A stretch of DNA of 64,000 nucleotides from Owenia fusiformis (taxonomy: Eukaryota; Annelida; Polychaeta; Sabellida; Oweniidae), in NCBI GenBank assembly GCA_903813345.2, contig CAIIXF020000005.1, positions 30,943,375 through 31,007,374 on the forward strand. The letters run 5' to 3'. Positions 46,999 through 57,999 of the stretch are shown in pieces. The notes under the pieces are model-generated. The model was given only the letters and a program-made list of their open reading frames with translations, did no database searches and was not told where the DNA came from. The position numbers and the translations under genes are program-made. The first letter of the stretch is position 1, and every line of letters starts with the position of its first letter.

Positions 46999-48005
46999 AT
47001 GGTCAGGTAGATAGATAGTTATACAGTATAATGGTAGTGATCCAATCCTGCTACTCGTGTCTGTAAAATATTTTAAGTTCACAACAAAATAGGCCCTCTA
47101 GACTCACTGCAAAATAAATCGAAAAATAAAACTTGATTCTCTCCTAACAATGACCTTCCATTATCCACTTGTCCTCATATTATATTTTGATTGAAATTCT
47201 TATATTCTAATAATTAAGAAGTCTTTCAAGTGTAATTGAATGTTTAATAGATCTTTTATTGTTGCAATCTTTCTGATACTTTCCTATATTTGCAGAGGTG
47301 TAATAAATCTCTAAAAAATCAATCTCAATTACTTTTCTCTTGTCTTCATTTGGATTGAAACGCTTTATACCTGATTTGGATCCTATTTGGTTACAAAGCT
47401 AGCGTGTTGTTCACTACCTCCGCAACTAATGGCTATAGATTGATCATTTTGTAAGTGTCTCCTTACAGCTGACTTTAACTGTCAAGTAAAAATCGAATCC
47501 AACAATTTTCTTTCAATTTGTTTCTACCAACTGATCGTTAGAACATAACTTAGAGACCCGTCGATTACTTCATTTGACAATGGATAACAATTAGCCCAGT
47601 TCGTATAAAGTGCTGTTTGATGTAGTACAGGGATTTTGTCCGAAGTTCAGGACTTTTGATCAATAGTATGAAGATTCACTGGAACTACATGTAACAGCTG
47701 TAACTCATTAGAATGAGCAGTTAAACATCTTCTTTGTCTGTGGTTATTTGTACGATACCAGGTTCTGGTGGTTGCTTCCTGGTGGTTTTATCATTCTCTG
47801 ACGGGGCGGTCACTCTCCGTTATCGGGCGTATCCTTTATTAATCGAACGTTTGCCCTTTTGTATAGAGTTCACAGTATTTCAAGCACATTTTACAATTTT
47901 GAAAACTTGCGCCTCAAGTTGTTTCGGTTGGTTATGTTCCTCCCAAACTCTTCCTCTTTTGCAATTGAATTAGTAATTGGCTTCAACAGTGGATCAGTCG
48001 TTGTC
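46999..48005. other. 5' flank of the receptor, no gene seen
   Basis: Non-coding, with short AT runs. No repeat or exon could be supported. Confidence 0.4.
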
Positions 48006-48017
48006 TCGTACTTTAAG

Positions 48018-48198
48018 GTCGATCCTCTTTTTCATTAGCTCATAGGAGCTCAGTCTATGCCCCACTTCCTACAATATCAATTTGAGACTCATGAGGTCGA
48101 TCCTCCTTTTCATTATCCGAGGAGTTCGGTCTATGCCACACTTCCTACAATATCAATAAGGGACTCCTCTCCCCGCTCCTCTCATAGTATTTCCATTG
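48018..48198. repeat. Tandem duplication, unit about 93 bases
   Basis: Two direct copies share GGTCGATCCTC, TTTTTCATTA, GTCTATGCC and CACTTCCTACAATATCAAT, starting near 48018 and 48110. Confidence 0.7.
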
Positions 48199-48953
48199 GA
48201 TATTCCAATTGTAGTTGAATATCCTTCTTTTGTAAACGTTTAATTTCGTTTAATTACCACATCGCAAGTTTGTTTTCAATTTATTTTATTTATGTTTAAT
48301 CATCGCATTACCAAACGAATGTGTGCACAGTAATGGATACTTTGTTTAAAACAAGTTGTATAAGCACCTGAAATAGTTCTTGTACAAAACAATAAGATTG
48401 ATTGATCACGGTAAGGGATTTTTATTCTACTTTAATCATCTTCCTATTGTTTGTTGTACTGATTGCCATTGATTTTCTTTATGTAAATACCAGCTAAATT
48501 ATTGAAAATGTTTTTTCAAACTTCCGTTTTTCATTCTTATGTCCATCTTCCTTTCAAGCATTAAGTGTGCGTCTGAGAAACAAACTCACGTTGCAGAACG
48601 TGGTAAGTTTGTTATGAAAGAGTTCAAGGTAGGAGTACAGTTCCAAATCGATACCACTGAGATTTGATTTCTTAACTAATAGATATCAAAACAATGCAAG
48701 TGCTAAAAGCGGGAAGATTAATTCCTACGTAACCTTCCGGGGTTATTGTGTTAATTGTTTACCAAACTGTTACCACTCAAAATGTTTCTCTAGTAATAGA
48801 ATTCTAATGATTATTGAAAATGTCCTTGGTGTTAGATTTTGGTTATCATAAAAAGAACAAATCCAAAAGAGAGAATTGAAGTAATGAGTTGTAGAGCTAC
48901 GATTAACTCTTTCAGAAATTGCTAAAAGTGTATGGATTAGGACATGCACTTTG

Positions 48954-49009
48954 ATCGGGAAATGAACGGAGGGGGAGTCGATTTCTCTCCTCCGTTCATT
49001 TTCCGATCT
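48954..49009. repeat. 56-base strong hairpin
   Basis: GATCGGGAAATGAACGGAG faces CTCCGTTCATTTTCCGATC with one mismatch over a loop of about 18 bases. The stem of 18-19 pairs is strong. It could be a MITE relic or a transcribed hairpin. Confidence 0.65.
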
Positions 49010-49161
49010 CAGGCCGTGTTCACATTTTGAAGTTTTTGCATTTGCAAGATTCTGGATGAAGAAATGTGAACACAATTCTCAATTAATGTTTAAATAGTTC
49101 TATTGACCGCATAACTATGGTATTCCAATAATTTGAAACTCCGTTTTAGTCAAGCTAAAAA

Positions 49162-50507
49162 GAGGTATATCCAGAATTATGGCAATGTCTATACTTTCTA
49201 TACATTGTCTATACTTTCTATACTTTCGATCTCCCTTTTCATACTATCTGCCTTCGACGTTTCTATACTTTCTATACTTTCGAACTGCTTTTCCATACCA
49301 ACTGCCTTTGACAAATCAGATGTCTATAATTTCTATACTTTCGAAATGCCCTTTCATACTAACTGCCTTTGACAAAGCAGATGTCTATAGTTTCTATACT
49401 TTCTATACTTTCGATCTGCTTTTTCCTATAACTGTCTTGGACAAATCAGATGTCTATATAGTTTCTATACTTTCTATACTTTCTATCTGCTATTTCCCAG
49501 AACTGTCTTCGACATATCAGATGTCTATACTTTCTATACTTTCGATCTGCTTTTTCCCATAACTGTCTTCGACAAATCAGATGTCTACAGTCTCTATACT
49601 TTCTATCTGCTTTTCACAAAACTGTCTTTGACAAATTAGATGTCTATAGTTTCTATACTTTCTATCTGCTATTTTCCAGAACTGTATTCGACATACTATC
49701 AGATGCATTCGATCTACTTTTTCTCAGAAATGTCTTCGACAAATCAAATGTCTATAGTTTCTATACTTTCGATCTGCTTTTCCCCATAACTGTCTTCGAC
49801 AAATCAGATGTCTATAGTTTCTATACTTTCTATACTTTCGATCTGCTTTTCCCCATAACTGTCTTCGACAAATCAAATGTCTATAGTTTCTATACTTTCT
49901 ATACTTTCGATCACCTTTTCCCCATAACTGTCTTCGACAAATCAGATGTTTATAGTTTCTATACTTTCGATCACCTTTTCCCCATAACTGTCTTCGACAA
50001 ATAAGATGTCTATAGTTTCTATACTTTCTATACTTTCGATCTGCTTTTCCCCATAACTGTCTTCGACAAATCAAATGTCTATACTTTCTATACTTTCTAT
50101 ACTTTCGATCACCTTTTCCCCATAACTGTCTTCGACAAATCAGATGTCTACAGTTTCTATACTTTCTATACTTTCTATCTGCTTTTTACAATAAATTGAG
50201 GCAATTCACCAAAATCGAAAGTGACCAAGAAACTTATGACGTCACATATTGTTTTACAATGTATAGAAAGTATCGAAAGTATAGAAAGTATAGACATAGG
50301 GATTTCACCAAAATGTAAAGTATAGAAAGTATCGAAAGTATAGACATAGGGAATTCACCAAAATCAAAAGTGTAGACAGTATAGAAAGTATAGACATGTA
50401 TAGACTTTAGAGAGTCCAATCGTCTAAGACTGAAAAAAGTATCAATTAAAAAAAGCAGTTCGAAAGTATAGAAAGTGTAGAATATGCCATAATTTTGGAT
50501 ATACATG
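49162..50507. mobile_element. Foldback element with internal satellite, 8-bp TSD
   Basis: The ends read GTATATCCAGAATTATGGC at the left and GCCATAATTTTGGATATAC inverted at the right; GCTAAAAA flanks the whole (49154-49161, 50508-50515). The left three quarters consist of about fifteen tandem copies of a 60-75-base unit (TTTCTATACTTTCTATACTT, then CGATCTGC, CATAACTGTCTTCGACAAAT). The right side (50258-50480) holds shorter inverted versions (GTATAGAAAGTATCGAAAG). The 8-bp duplication suggests hAT mobilisation. Frames with runs of SILSIL or YRKYRNYRHL are by-products of the repeat. Confidence 0.8.
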
Positions 50508-50631
50508 GCTAAAAAAACAACATGATTGAGAAAATTCAATGTTCCCAAAAGTTTTGACATCCTAATCAGTATTTAATCGCAAATCTTTGAGCTAGTTTAT
50601 ATTGTTCAGGTTAAACAAGTTGATGACTGTT

Positions 50632-50778
50632 TTTAAATATGACTGTTCACTGTTCAAATTGGGAGATGTTCAAATTGAAATTCTTATCATGATAGTCAAC
50701 GAGAAAAAACGAGACCGAAAACGTGTTAAGATTGGAAGCTGCTCGGATTAGCCAGGTGTTCAGATATATGTTTTACTG
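50632..50778. mobile_element. Pogo-like MITE fragment
   Basis: Inverted partial copy of the element at 3065-3520, ending GGTGTTCAGATATATGTTTT then ACTG|TA. The other end is missing. Confidence 0.6.
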
Positions 50779-50779
50779 T

Positions 50780-51890
50780 AATTGTTTAGCCTCCCATACA
50801 CTGCTTTTTTGACGACTATGATATAATCACTGAAATAGTTACTTCGGCGGAACGGCAATGTAAAAAATGGATTCCTCGATACGATTTTTTTGTTTTCTCG
50901 ATTTAGTAGTCAAGTTGCATATTAAAAGGCACAAAACTATATAGTCTACCTTTAAATGCTTCGATTTAAAAGTTGGTTTGTAAGTGAAGCCGTATTTAAT
51001 TCCTCGTTTTTGTTACGTTGACGAAAATCCATTATATTATCATTTTACTTTGAAGTGTGTCTCGGACATAACCTCGCGGTTAAATATTAGCAAATAATTG
51101 ATGTTGAAATCAATAAAATGAACAAGAAATACATCTTTAGTCTGCGTACTTATAAATGTGGAGTGTTTGATTATTTGAATCGATTCTGACCGGGATAGTG
51201 GTACACCAAGTAAACTATATTAGACTATATTGTCCCAACTCATAACCATTCAAACTGATAAAGAATGTGTTGAAACCATTTATAAATTTTACATGATCCG
51301 CTTTTCGTTTTCTACGAATTCTTTTGGTTGAATATTTGACTTATCTACCGGCCTGGTGAGAATTTATTGAAGGACTGAACGAATTGTTACTCAGCAAAAT
51401 AATACATTTTTAATCATGAGAAATCATGGGGATTCAATAGAAAGCCCATGAATGAATAAATCGAAATTTAGTGCAAACCAACATGGAAAATCATGGAAAA
51501 AACTTACAACATTGCGATCTGTGTAAATTCAAATTTTTTTAGCCAGAGTTCGACGAATATCGACCAAACATTAACCCTGAAATGTCCATCCTGCGGCAAA
51601 AATCTGATGGTAAGTTTGTGTTGTTCTGATAGACTCCTTGTGGGATCCACATGCTCTACTATTCCATTATAGATAAAGACTGATACATCAGAATGCGGCA
51701 GACTGCCTAGAGTTAATCTATTATGAATTAGGTTTCATGTCAAACAATTGTTAAAAAACACATTTTTATGGAAGCAGACAATATTAATTACGAAGAATAT
51801 TTTCCCAATGCCTATTTTTGAACACCATCCCCTGTGAAAATTCATTAATAGGTTATTGAGTGGGGTCTTCTTACTATTTGAAATGAATTA
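50780..51890. other. No gene recognised
   Basis: AT-rich intergenic DNA without a supported exon or element. Confidence 0.45.
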
Positions 51891-51898
51891 TCTAGAAA

Positions 51899-52732
51899 CA
51901 CAGGCTGGTATCGAAATATTTGTCCGCTGTGACGGAGCATGCTATTTTTCATAAAAACACTAAGAATACTTCACGATTTATTTTTTAGCTCATATGTTTC
52001 GTTATACCATACAAAATTACTTACTCCATGCAATGGATATATCATTTGCGGGTAACTTTCACTTCTGTTTGAAGTCCAATTACGCTGGGAAGAAAAGCTA
52101 TTGAAAATGGCGCCGGAGTATCATACTTCAAAATGTACCATTTCTTGTTTAACTTTCTAATGGCACGATATAGTGACACGATAATATTTACACATGGTTT
52201 CAGCATAACTATGAAGGTATGAATGAGATGTTGATGTATTTGGTCTTTTTAATTCTTTTATAAAAAATAATGTTTAATTTTTTTGTCCGCTGTGACGGAG
52301 CAGTTGCAAATGTGAACTGTGAAAATGCTCCGTCACAGCGGACAAAAAAATATTAATATTATTTTTTATTAAAAAAACTAAAAAGACCCAATGCATTAAT
52401 ATCTCATTAATACATTCAGAGTTATGCTTAAAACATATGTTAATATTATCGTGTCACTATATAATGCCATTAAAAAGTAAAAAAAGAAATGGTACATTTT
52501 AGAGTTTGATACTCTGGCGCCGTTTTCAATAGATTTTACTCCTAGCGTTATTGGACTTCAAACAGAAGTGAAGGTTACACACAAATGATATATCCATTGC
52601 ATGGAGTGAGTAATTATCTTTGATATAACGAAACATATGAGTTAAAAAATAAATCGTGAAGCATTCTTAGTGTTTTTTATAAAAAATAGCATGCTCCGTC
52701 ACAGCGGACAAATCTTTCGATACCAGCCTGTG
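51899..52732. mobile_element. Near-perfect 834-bp palindrome element, TSD AGAAA
   Basis: The element starts CACAGGCTGGTATCGAAA and ends with the complement, flanked by AGAAA at 51894-51898 and 52733-52737. Both arms (about 400 bases) match almost throughout. The motif TGTCCGCTGTGACGGAGCA occurs four times: 51921-51939, 52284-52302, and inverted at 52326-52344 and 52692-52710, so it brackets each arm. No coding frame. A piece of the right arm recurs near 57748-57800. Confidence 0.92.
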
Positions 52733-52737
52733 AGAAA

Positions 52738-53282
52738 TAGCTTGAAATTTAAAAGGTCAACTCTCAAATCAAAATGCAGAAATAGACTTTTGGTACTGGT
52801 TTACAGTATTAGTTACTAGTCTAGTATCAGAATATATAGATAATTTTTAGCGGGCTTTTTTAGCTTAGAGAATAGTAGATAAAAAAGTTATTTTATTACA
52901 CTATGTACACTCAGTATTTTATTGAAAATTAAAAACACATGTGCAATGACATAAAACATGAACTTGGATAACACCAAGGATGTTCAACTAAACTTAAAAA
53001 TCATTGGCAGATAAAGGTATGTCTAAAATCCATACTGGAATAAAACCAACAGACATTAGCACTTTCTAACAACCAAAACAATAAATGAAATGTGCCTAGT
53101 CTATTTGCTTTTGGTACCAGATTTTTATTGATTATGCAAATATGACTTCACACCTAGTGGTGTTACGTTTCTCTGCGTCTGTCCGATGTTCACATCTTAA
53201 TGTCAATACTAGGAATCAGTTGCAATACAGATATGTTGTCTTAATAAAATTCTTGACTCAACTCCATGTTTTACATTATTAT
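52738..53282. other. 3' flank of the homeobox gene
   Basis: Probably 3' UTR and downstream DNA on the minus strand. No other feature was recognised. Confidence 0.35.
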
Positions 53283-53712
53283 TCATAGATCCTTTGCCTT
53301 TTTAAAACCTGCAGTATGTGTTTGATGATGTCCTTGTGTTTCACTCGATGAGTTCATTGATGCAGTCACGTGATTCCAATAGCCATACAGTGCCATCTGG
53401 TGTTGATAGAATTGTGGGTAAGAGTAACAGTCCCCGGTGTTAGTTTCCATGCAGCCAGCCTGTTTCTCCAAGAAAGTGGACTGTCCCAATGCAGGTAGTG
53501 GTGGTTGGCAGTAAGAAGAAAGATGATCATACGGAACAGTACCCGATGGAGAAGTATCGTTAGCTTCAGCACAGTCATTATGTGGATCTGCTGTGATGAT
53601 GTCAGGACACAATCTTTTATTTTGGTACCTGTTTTTCGAGAGACAGTCTTGATTTGAAGTAGCGTCATCATCAGGTGCAAATCTAAAATTAAAACGATTA
53701 TTCGATTGATAT
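53283..53712 (-). CDS. Homeobox gene, last exon
   Basis: Runs from acceptor GTATTTTCCAG|A to TGA at 53283-53285. The split codon AG|A with the previous exon fits. It encodes about 143 residues starting YQSNNRFNFRFAPDDDATSN, rich in N, S, P, Q and H, with a tyrosine/glutamine-rich patch (YSYPQFYQHQMALYGYW) that may act as a transactivation segment. No second DNA-binding domain is visible. Confidence 0.75.
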
Positions 53713-54385
53713 CTGGAAAATACATATGTACAGGGTGTCCCATCCCCTGCTACAGCTAAAACCATGATTGATTGTACCTAGTGTGATATACCATTGGAAC
53801 GATCATCTAAAGTTACATTAACTCACCAACTGTCAAATATTTTGAATGAAAGGATGAGTCAGGATATATTATGCTCTTTTGGTCCCTCTTTAAATGCATG
53901 TGAAATATGGCTTGTATTACTGTCCTAATTATACTTGATAAGTATATGTACTTTTTCATGAGTTTTGATGAATAATGAACCCTCAACTGAAAGTGAACAC
54001 GGGCTTTCAAAAGCCCATTACATGGTTAAAATAAGTATCCGAACAAAAAACAAACATGTTATAATAGAAAAACACCAATGGCAACGTGTATGAAATACAA
54101 ATAATGAAGAATTGAAAAGAAATTCACACATAGATAGGCAAGGTGTGTCCAATTCCCTGGTCAATCAGAACAGGCTATTTCACTCAACTGCATTCAGTTA
54201 AATACCCAATAACGCATTTGTTGTATGGTTGTCAAGGTGAAAACTTGTACTAAATTGAATTGATGCTTTGCCAACTTGGCCCTTGCAAAAAGTTTCATTG
54301 AAAATATGTACTTTTAGTAATTTTGTATCTTTTGGGTGATTTTGTAGAAAATATTTTGCAATGTGTGGAAAGAATTCAAGCTTAA

Positions 54386-54812
54386 CACCCCAGTCACATT
54401 TGTCCTACAGCGGCCATACGTCGACCGCAGATCAATTAAATCAGTGTATTTCTGCGGCGAGCGTAGGAAAACTACGCTCGCCTTGCGGCCTCCGTACGGC
54501 GTATCCAGTTTTTTACATGCCGCAGGGTCGCCGTAGATATTATAACTCGGATATTTGTTAATTTCTGAGGTCCCCGTAGAAATCAACTGGCTCAAGAAGA
54601 TTGAATCATTATTTGTCAATGTTTCACGATCATTTTCATTTGATATTACATCCTAGCACTATGAATAACATTTATAAATTGTCCTGATGTAAATAAAATG
54701 AAAAAAGTATTATTTATCAACAGAAATTTAAAATTCACCGGCGAGCGTAGAAAAGCTACTGGCCGCAGAAATGATAGACCGCACAGCGGCCATGGGAAAT
54801 GTGACTGGGGTG
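54386..54812. mobile_element. MITE in homeobox intron, TAA TSD
   Basis: Inverted ends CACCCCAGTCACATTT and AAATGTGACTGGGGTG, continuing inward with CAGCGGCCAT/ATGGCCGCTG, enclose 427 GC-richer bases. TAA flanks both sides (54383-54385, 54813-54815), as in PIF/Harbinger elements. Confidence 0.65.
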
Positions 54813-54921
54813 TAAGACTGAATGCATTGTGGCTACTTAATTCCATCCAGACGTTGTTTCCTAAACTTTGCATTCCCGGGGCTTAAATCCTCAAATCATA
54901 TTTATGAAATATGCTTCTTAC

Positions 54922-55268
54922 CTTTTAAGATTGGAAGCAGTAGAGACTAACTGAACATTGGGAGGCGGATTGGACCTCTGCAACTCATTTGTTGTAGTAC
55001 TATCTGGAATGGATGGACTGGGTGGGCCAATTGGTTTGTCAAATTCATGTTCAGTTTTGGCTGCATCTTCATATGTTTCTTCAGATGGTCGCTGGAGTTC
55101 AACACTTCCAGAGGATATTGATCTTGTGTGCTTCATATGAAGAATCTTGTCATATAGTATACCACTGCCTTTTCTGATATTAGGATTCCCTGGCCCTGCT
55201 GGGGTTTTCAACGTGTCTTCTTTCATTTGCCGTTTTCTTAGTATTGCTCGTCGGTTTTTAAACCAAAC
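54922..55268 (-). CDS. Homeobox gene, exon with homeodomain helix 3
   Basis: Runs from acceptor TTTGGTTTGAAG|GTT to donor AAAAG|GTAAGA. It starts VWFKNRRAILRKRQ, homeodomain residues 47-60, with K50 and N51. K50 is shared with Otx, Gsc, Pitx and Dmbx types and predicts TAATCC-like binding. The intron at position 46/47 is common in PRD-class homeobox genes. After the domain come GPGNPNIRKG and a serine/proline-rich linker. RAILRKRQ instead of RAKWRK marks it as divergent; I cannot name the family. Confidence 0.88.
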
Positions 55269-55683
55269 CTTCAAACCAAATATCAGTTTATATTCATTTT
55301 GAAAAAATTTCATTTCAAGATATTAAAGGCCTACTTTGCGTATTTTCAACGTTTTGAATTTCATAGTATGTCCAATGTATTGATAAGAACCTTATCTTTC
55401 ATTTGACACCGCGAAGGATGCCAACAACAACTTCAAATGCTTTTTTTCTATGCGAGTTATTTTTTTCTTGATTCAATATTAAAACAAATCAAACTTTGTG
55501 TCATATTTGAGCGAGTGTGCGAGTAACATATTTCAATGATTATTTTTTTCTTTTTTCTTCTAAATCAAATAACTAAATTCAATCAATTCATATTATTCTG
55601 CTAAATGAGTAGAACCTTCGCTTTCATACGTGATCTCATATGTTGTTTTTATGTTTTTATTTTGTGTGGATAAGGTTTTCTAC

Positions 55684-55785
55684 CGTAATGATCCCAAATG
55701 GCAGGCCCGTTTTTTCAGACAATTCCTCCTTCTCCAAAGCGTCAGGGTACTGCCTACGGTTGAAATAGGTGGTGAGAATTTCTTT
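55684..55785 (-). CDS. Homeobox gene, exon with homeodomain helices 1-2
   Basis: A 34-codon minus-strand exon, from acceptor GCCATTGCAG to donor ATTACG|GTAGAA, phase 0 on both sides. It reads KEILTTYFNRRQYPDALEKE, then ELSEKTGLPFGIIT. These are exactly homeodomain residues 13-46: L16, F20, Y25-P26-D27 and the L of helix 2 are in register, and VWFKNRR follows in the next exon. The donor is weak. The N-terminal arm (residues 1-12) must come from an upstream exon that I could not identify. Confidence 0.8.
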
Positions 55786-55986
55786 CTGCAATGGCAAAAC
55801 AATTATGGCCTTCTTTGTAATCAGGTCGCAGACGATCAGAAAACATACATACTCGATATGAAATGCAACTTCAAAAAATATATAGATAAGATGTAAAAGT
55901 TTGGAACCCAGTGTTAACGTTTGGATGTGTTCAGCTGATAGTCATGACTTTAATTCAATGGAATAAAACTCAAAGTGGGATCCCAC

Positions 55987-56161
55987 TGGCGGATCCAGAA
56001 GCCAACAAGGGGGGGGGCAAATTTCAAACCAGGAAAAAACTTTTCGCGCAAAAAATGTTTTGGGCCCCCAAATTTTTACAATTAAGCCCATTTTTAATAA
56101 TTTGGCGTAAAAAGGCCCAAAAGGCCAAGTTATGCCAAAAAGCCCCCCCCCCCTGGATCCA
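55987..56161. mobile_element. Short MITE with GGCGGATCCAG ends
   Basis: GGCGGATCCAG with a following G-run at the left and a C-run with CTGGATCCACC at the right face each other over about 175 bases. The interior has GGCCCAAAA-type words. No clear target duplication was seen. Confidence 0.5.
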
Positions 56162-56769
56162 CCACATCAAAGTATCAACTATCCTTTGGACAAAAGAAGC
56201 AAGCTTTCGATAAAGAGAGAGTGAATAAAACTGGGATCAATACAGAAGTTTTCACCTTTAAGGGGGGTTATGAGGTGTTCATCTAAGAGTGTATTTACAG
56301 AATATTCATGTCAACACACGGTATATTGCCTTGTTCCATTACCGTATACTAGATCGTATATTTTATATTTAAATGTCCTCCAATGATGGTCTACAGTCTC
56401 TATTTGTATCTGTGTGGTCCGTTACTATAAGCCCTGCAATAAAGAGGTTTCGCACAACGCTTTTAGTGCAACGTATAATCCGTTTAACCTTCGTTTTAGA
56501 TTTAATCCTTCGTTTTAGATTTATAGTTATTTATGATCCACAATTCATATATCTTATTGGAATGAATAAAGTGAAGTATTACTAATGTTATGTTGACGTG
56601 GACGGGACTACACGTATGAATTGCCCCTTCATGAAAAATCCCAACCGCGTGCAATAGGAGTATAGAAGTTCTGCCAGAGAGCAAATTTCGAAAAAAAGCT
56701 GTTATTTTCAAAAAGTGTGATATATTCCACACGTCTATAGATCCTATAGCCCGAAGAAAGGGAGGTGTG

Positions 56770-56882
56770 TGTGTGTGTGGGGGGGGGGGGGGTTGGTCAT
56801 TTTTCTATATTTGACCCCCCCCCCTCGGCCCCTGACATTTTATTTGACCCCCACCCTCTTGGCAAAAGCTGGCTACAGGCCT
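56770..56882. mobile_element. Fragment of CAGGCCCG-type MITE
   Basis: Starts in a GT then G run and ends CTTGGCAAAAGCTGGCTACA then GGCCTG, like the right end of the element at 43001. C-runs and TTTGACCCCC words are typical of this family. The left end is not clear. Confidence 0.5.
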
Positions 56883-56889
56883 GCTACTG

Positions 56890-57745
56890 TCAGTCAGTCT
56901 TGCTTCAAGTAAGAGTCTACAATTAATGGTCGAGTTGGATTTGTTTTATGATGTTAAAAATAAAAGCTTTTGTTTTATAATGCTAAAAATAGAATCTTTT
57001 GTTTTATAATGCTAAAAATAGAATCTTTTCAACAGTCTGTTTCAAATAGGTCACAGTGACCTGTATATAAAAATAATTTTTAAAATGATTGTAAATTATT
57101 TTTAGCGTTGTTATTAAGCTTCAGTTTTGTTTCTGAGGACAATTAAAGATCATAACATCGACCAAACTAAAACTCTTCCCGCACACAATTCAAGATTTTG
57201 ATTGACAGCTCTATATTTAGAACATGAAATTGATGGCCTGTGTTAAAACTCCAAGGTCAAGCTGATCTGGTCACTCCTTAATACAATTTAGAGATAGATT
57301 TTTCTTGAAAATGATCAATTCTATCTTCATATTTCTCAGTCAAAACATATCTATTGAAAAATTGACCTTTCAAATCATTCTAGTCTATCAAATGTCAATT
57401 TATTTAAACGTTTTTTTGTCACGATTTTTTTGTCTGAAAGAAGGCTTTTGCAGTGTTTTGTAGGGCAATTTTGTCAAAGAATTTCGTTTATTCATTTATA
57501 GTTCCTCAGTCTTCAGAACTTCAGGGGCTCATATTTTGAACTATATTGTGAGATGGCATTGATTCAATGTTTATGTGATAAAATGAAGAACCTTTTGCTG
57601 AATAATTGAAATCAAAATGAGAAAATAGCACCAGTCAAAAGTTGCCAATGATCTAATCGTTTCAAGAGATCTCTTGAAAGCCCATGGCGGAACACTATAT
57701 TTTATTGAGGTCCTGGTGAGAGAGTAGTATATGTACTTTTTTGGG
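56890..57745. other. No gene recognised
   Basis: Contains a short triplicated unit near 56945-57030 (CTTTTGTTTTATAATGCTAA). No exon support was found. Confidence 0.45.
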
Positions 57746-57747
57746 GT

Positions 57748-57800
57748 ATAACGAAACATCTGAGTTAAAGGAATAAATTGTGAGCTGACAAATTCTTAAA
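57748..57800. mobile_element. Remnant of the 51899-type element
   Basis: ATAACGAAACATCTGAGTTA and the following AAATTGTGAG...ATTCTTA match the right arm of the palindromic element at 52620-52680. No second arm or end is present. Confidence 0.55.
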
Positions 57801-57848
57801 TTTTCTGACCCCTTCTCGTGATTATATAACGAAGAAAATTCAAATTCA

Positions 57849-57998
57849 TTAAATAGTAGTGACATTTGTACCCCCATAAATGTGGGTTCGGTTTGCCTTT
57901 TTTTAATTTTTGACTGAGTTTTGCTATCACTAAATGTCAAAAATAAGAAAGAGGCAAAATACCCCCACATTCATGGGGGTATGACATTTGTTACTATT
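57849..57998. repeat. 150-base inverted repeat
   Basis: TACCCCCATAAATGTGGG at the left pairs with CCCACATTCATGGGGGTA at the right, with ATAGTA/TACTAT words outside both. It can fold into a long hairpin and looks like a small MITE. No coding frame. Confidence 0.6.
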
Positions 57999-57999
57999 A

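Noticed and set aside
49133-50560. Frames with SILSIL or YRKYRNYRHL repeats
   Set aside because: By-products of the TTTCTATAC satellite inside a foldback element; no start context or splice support.
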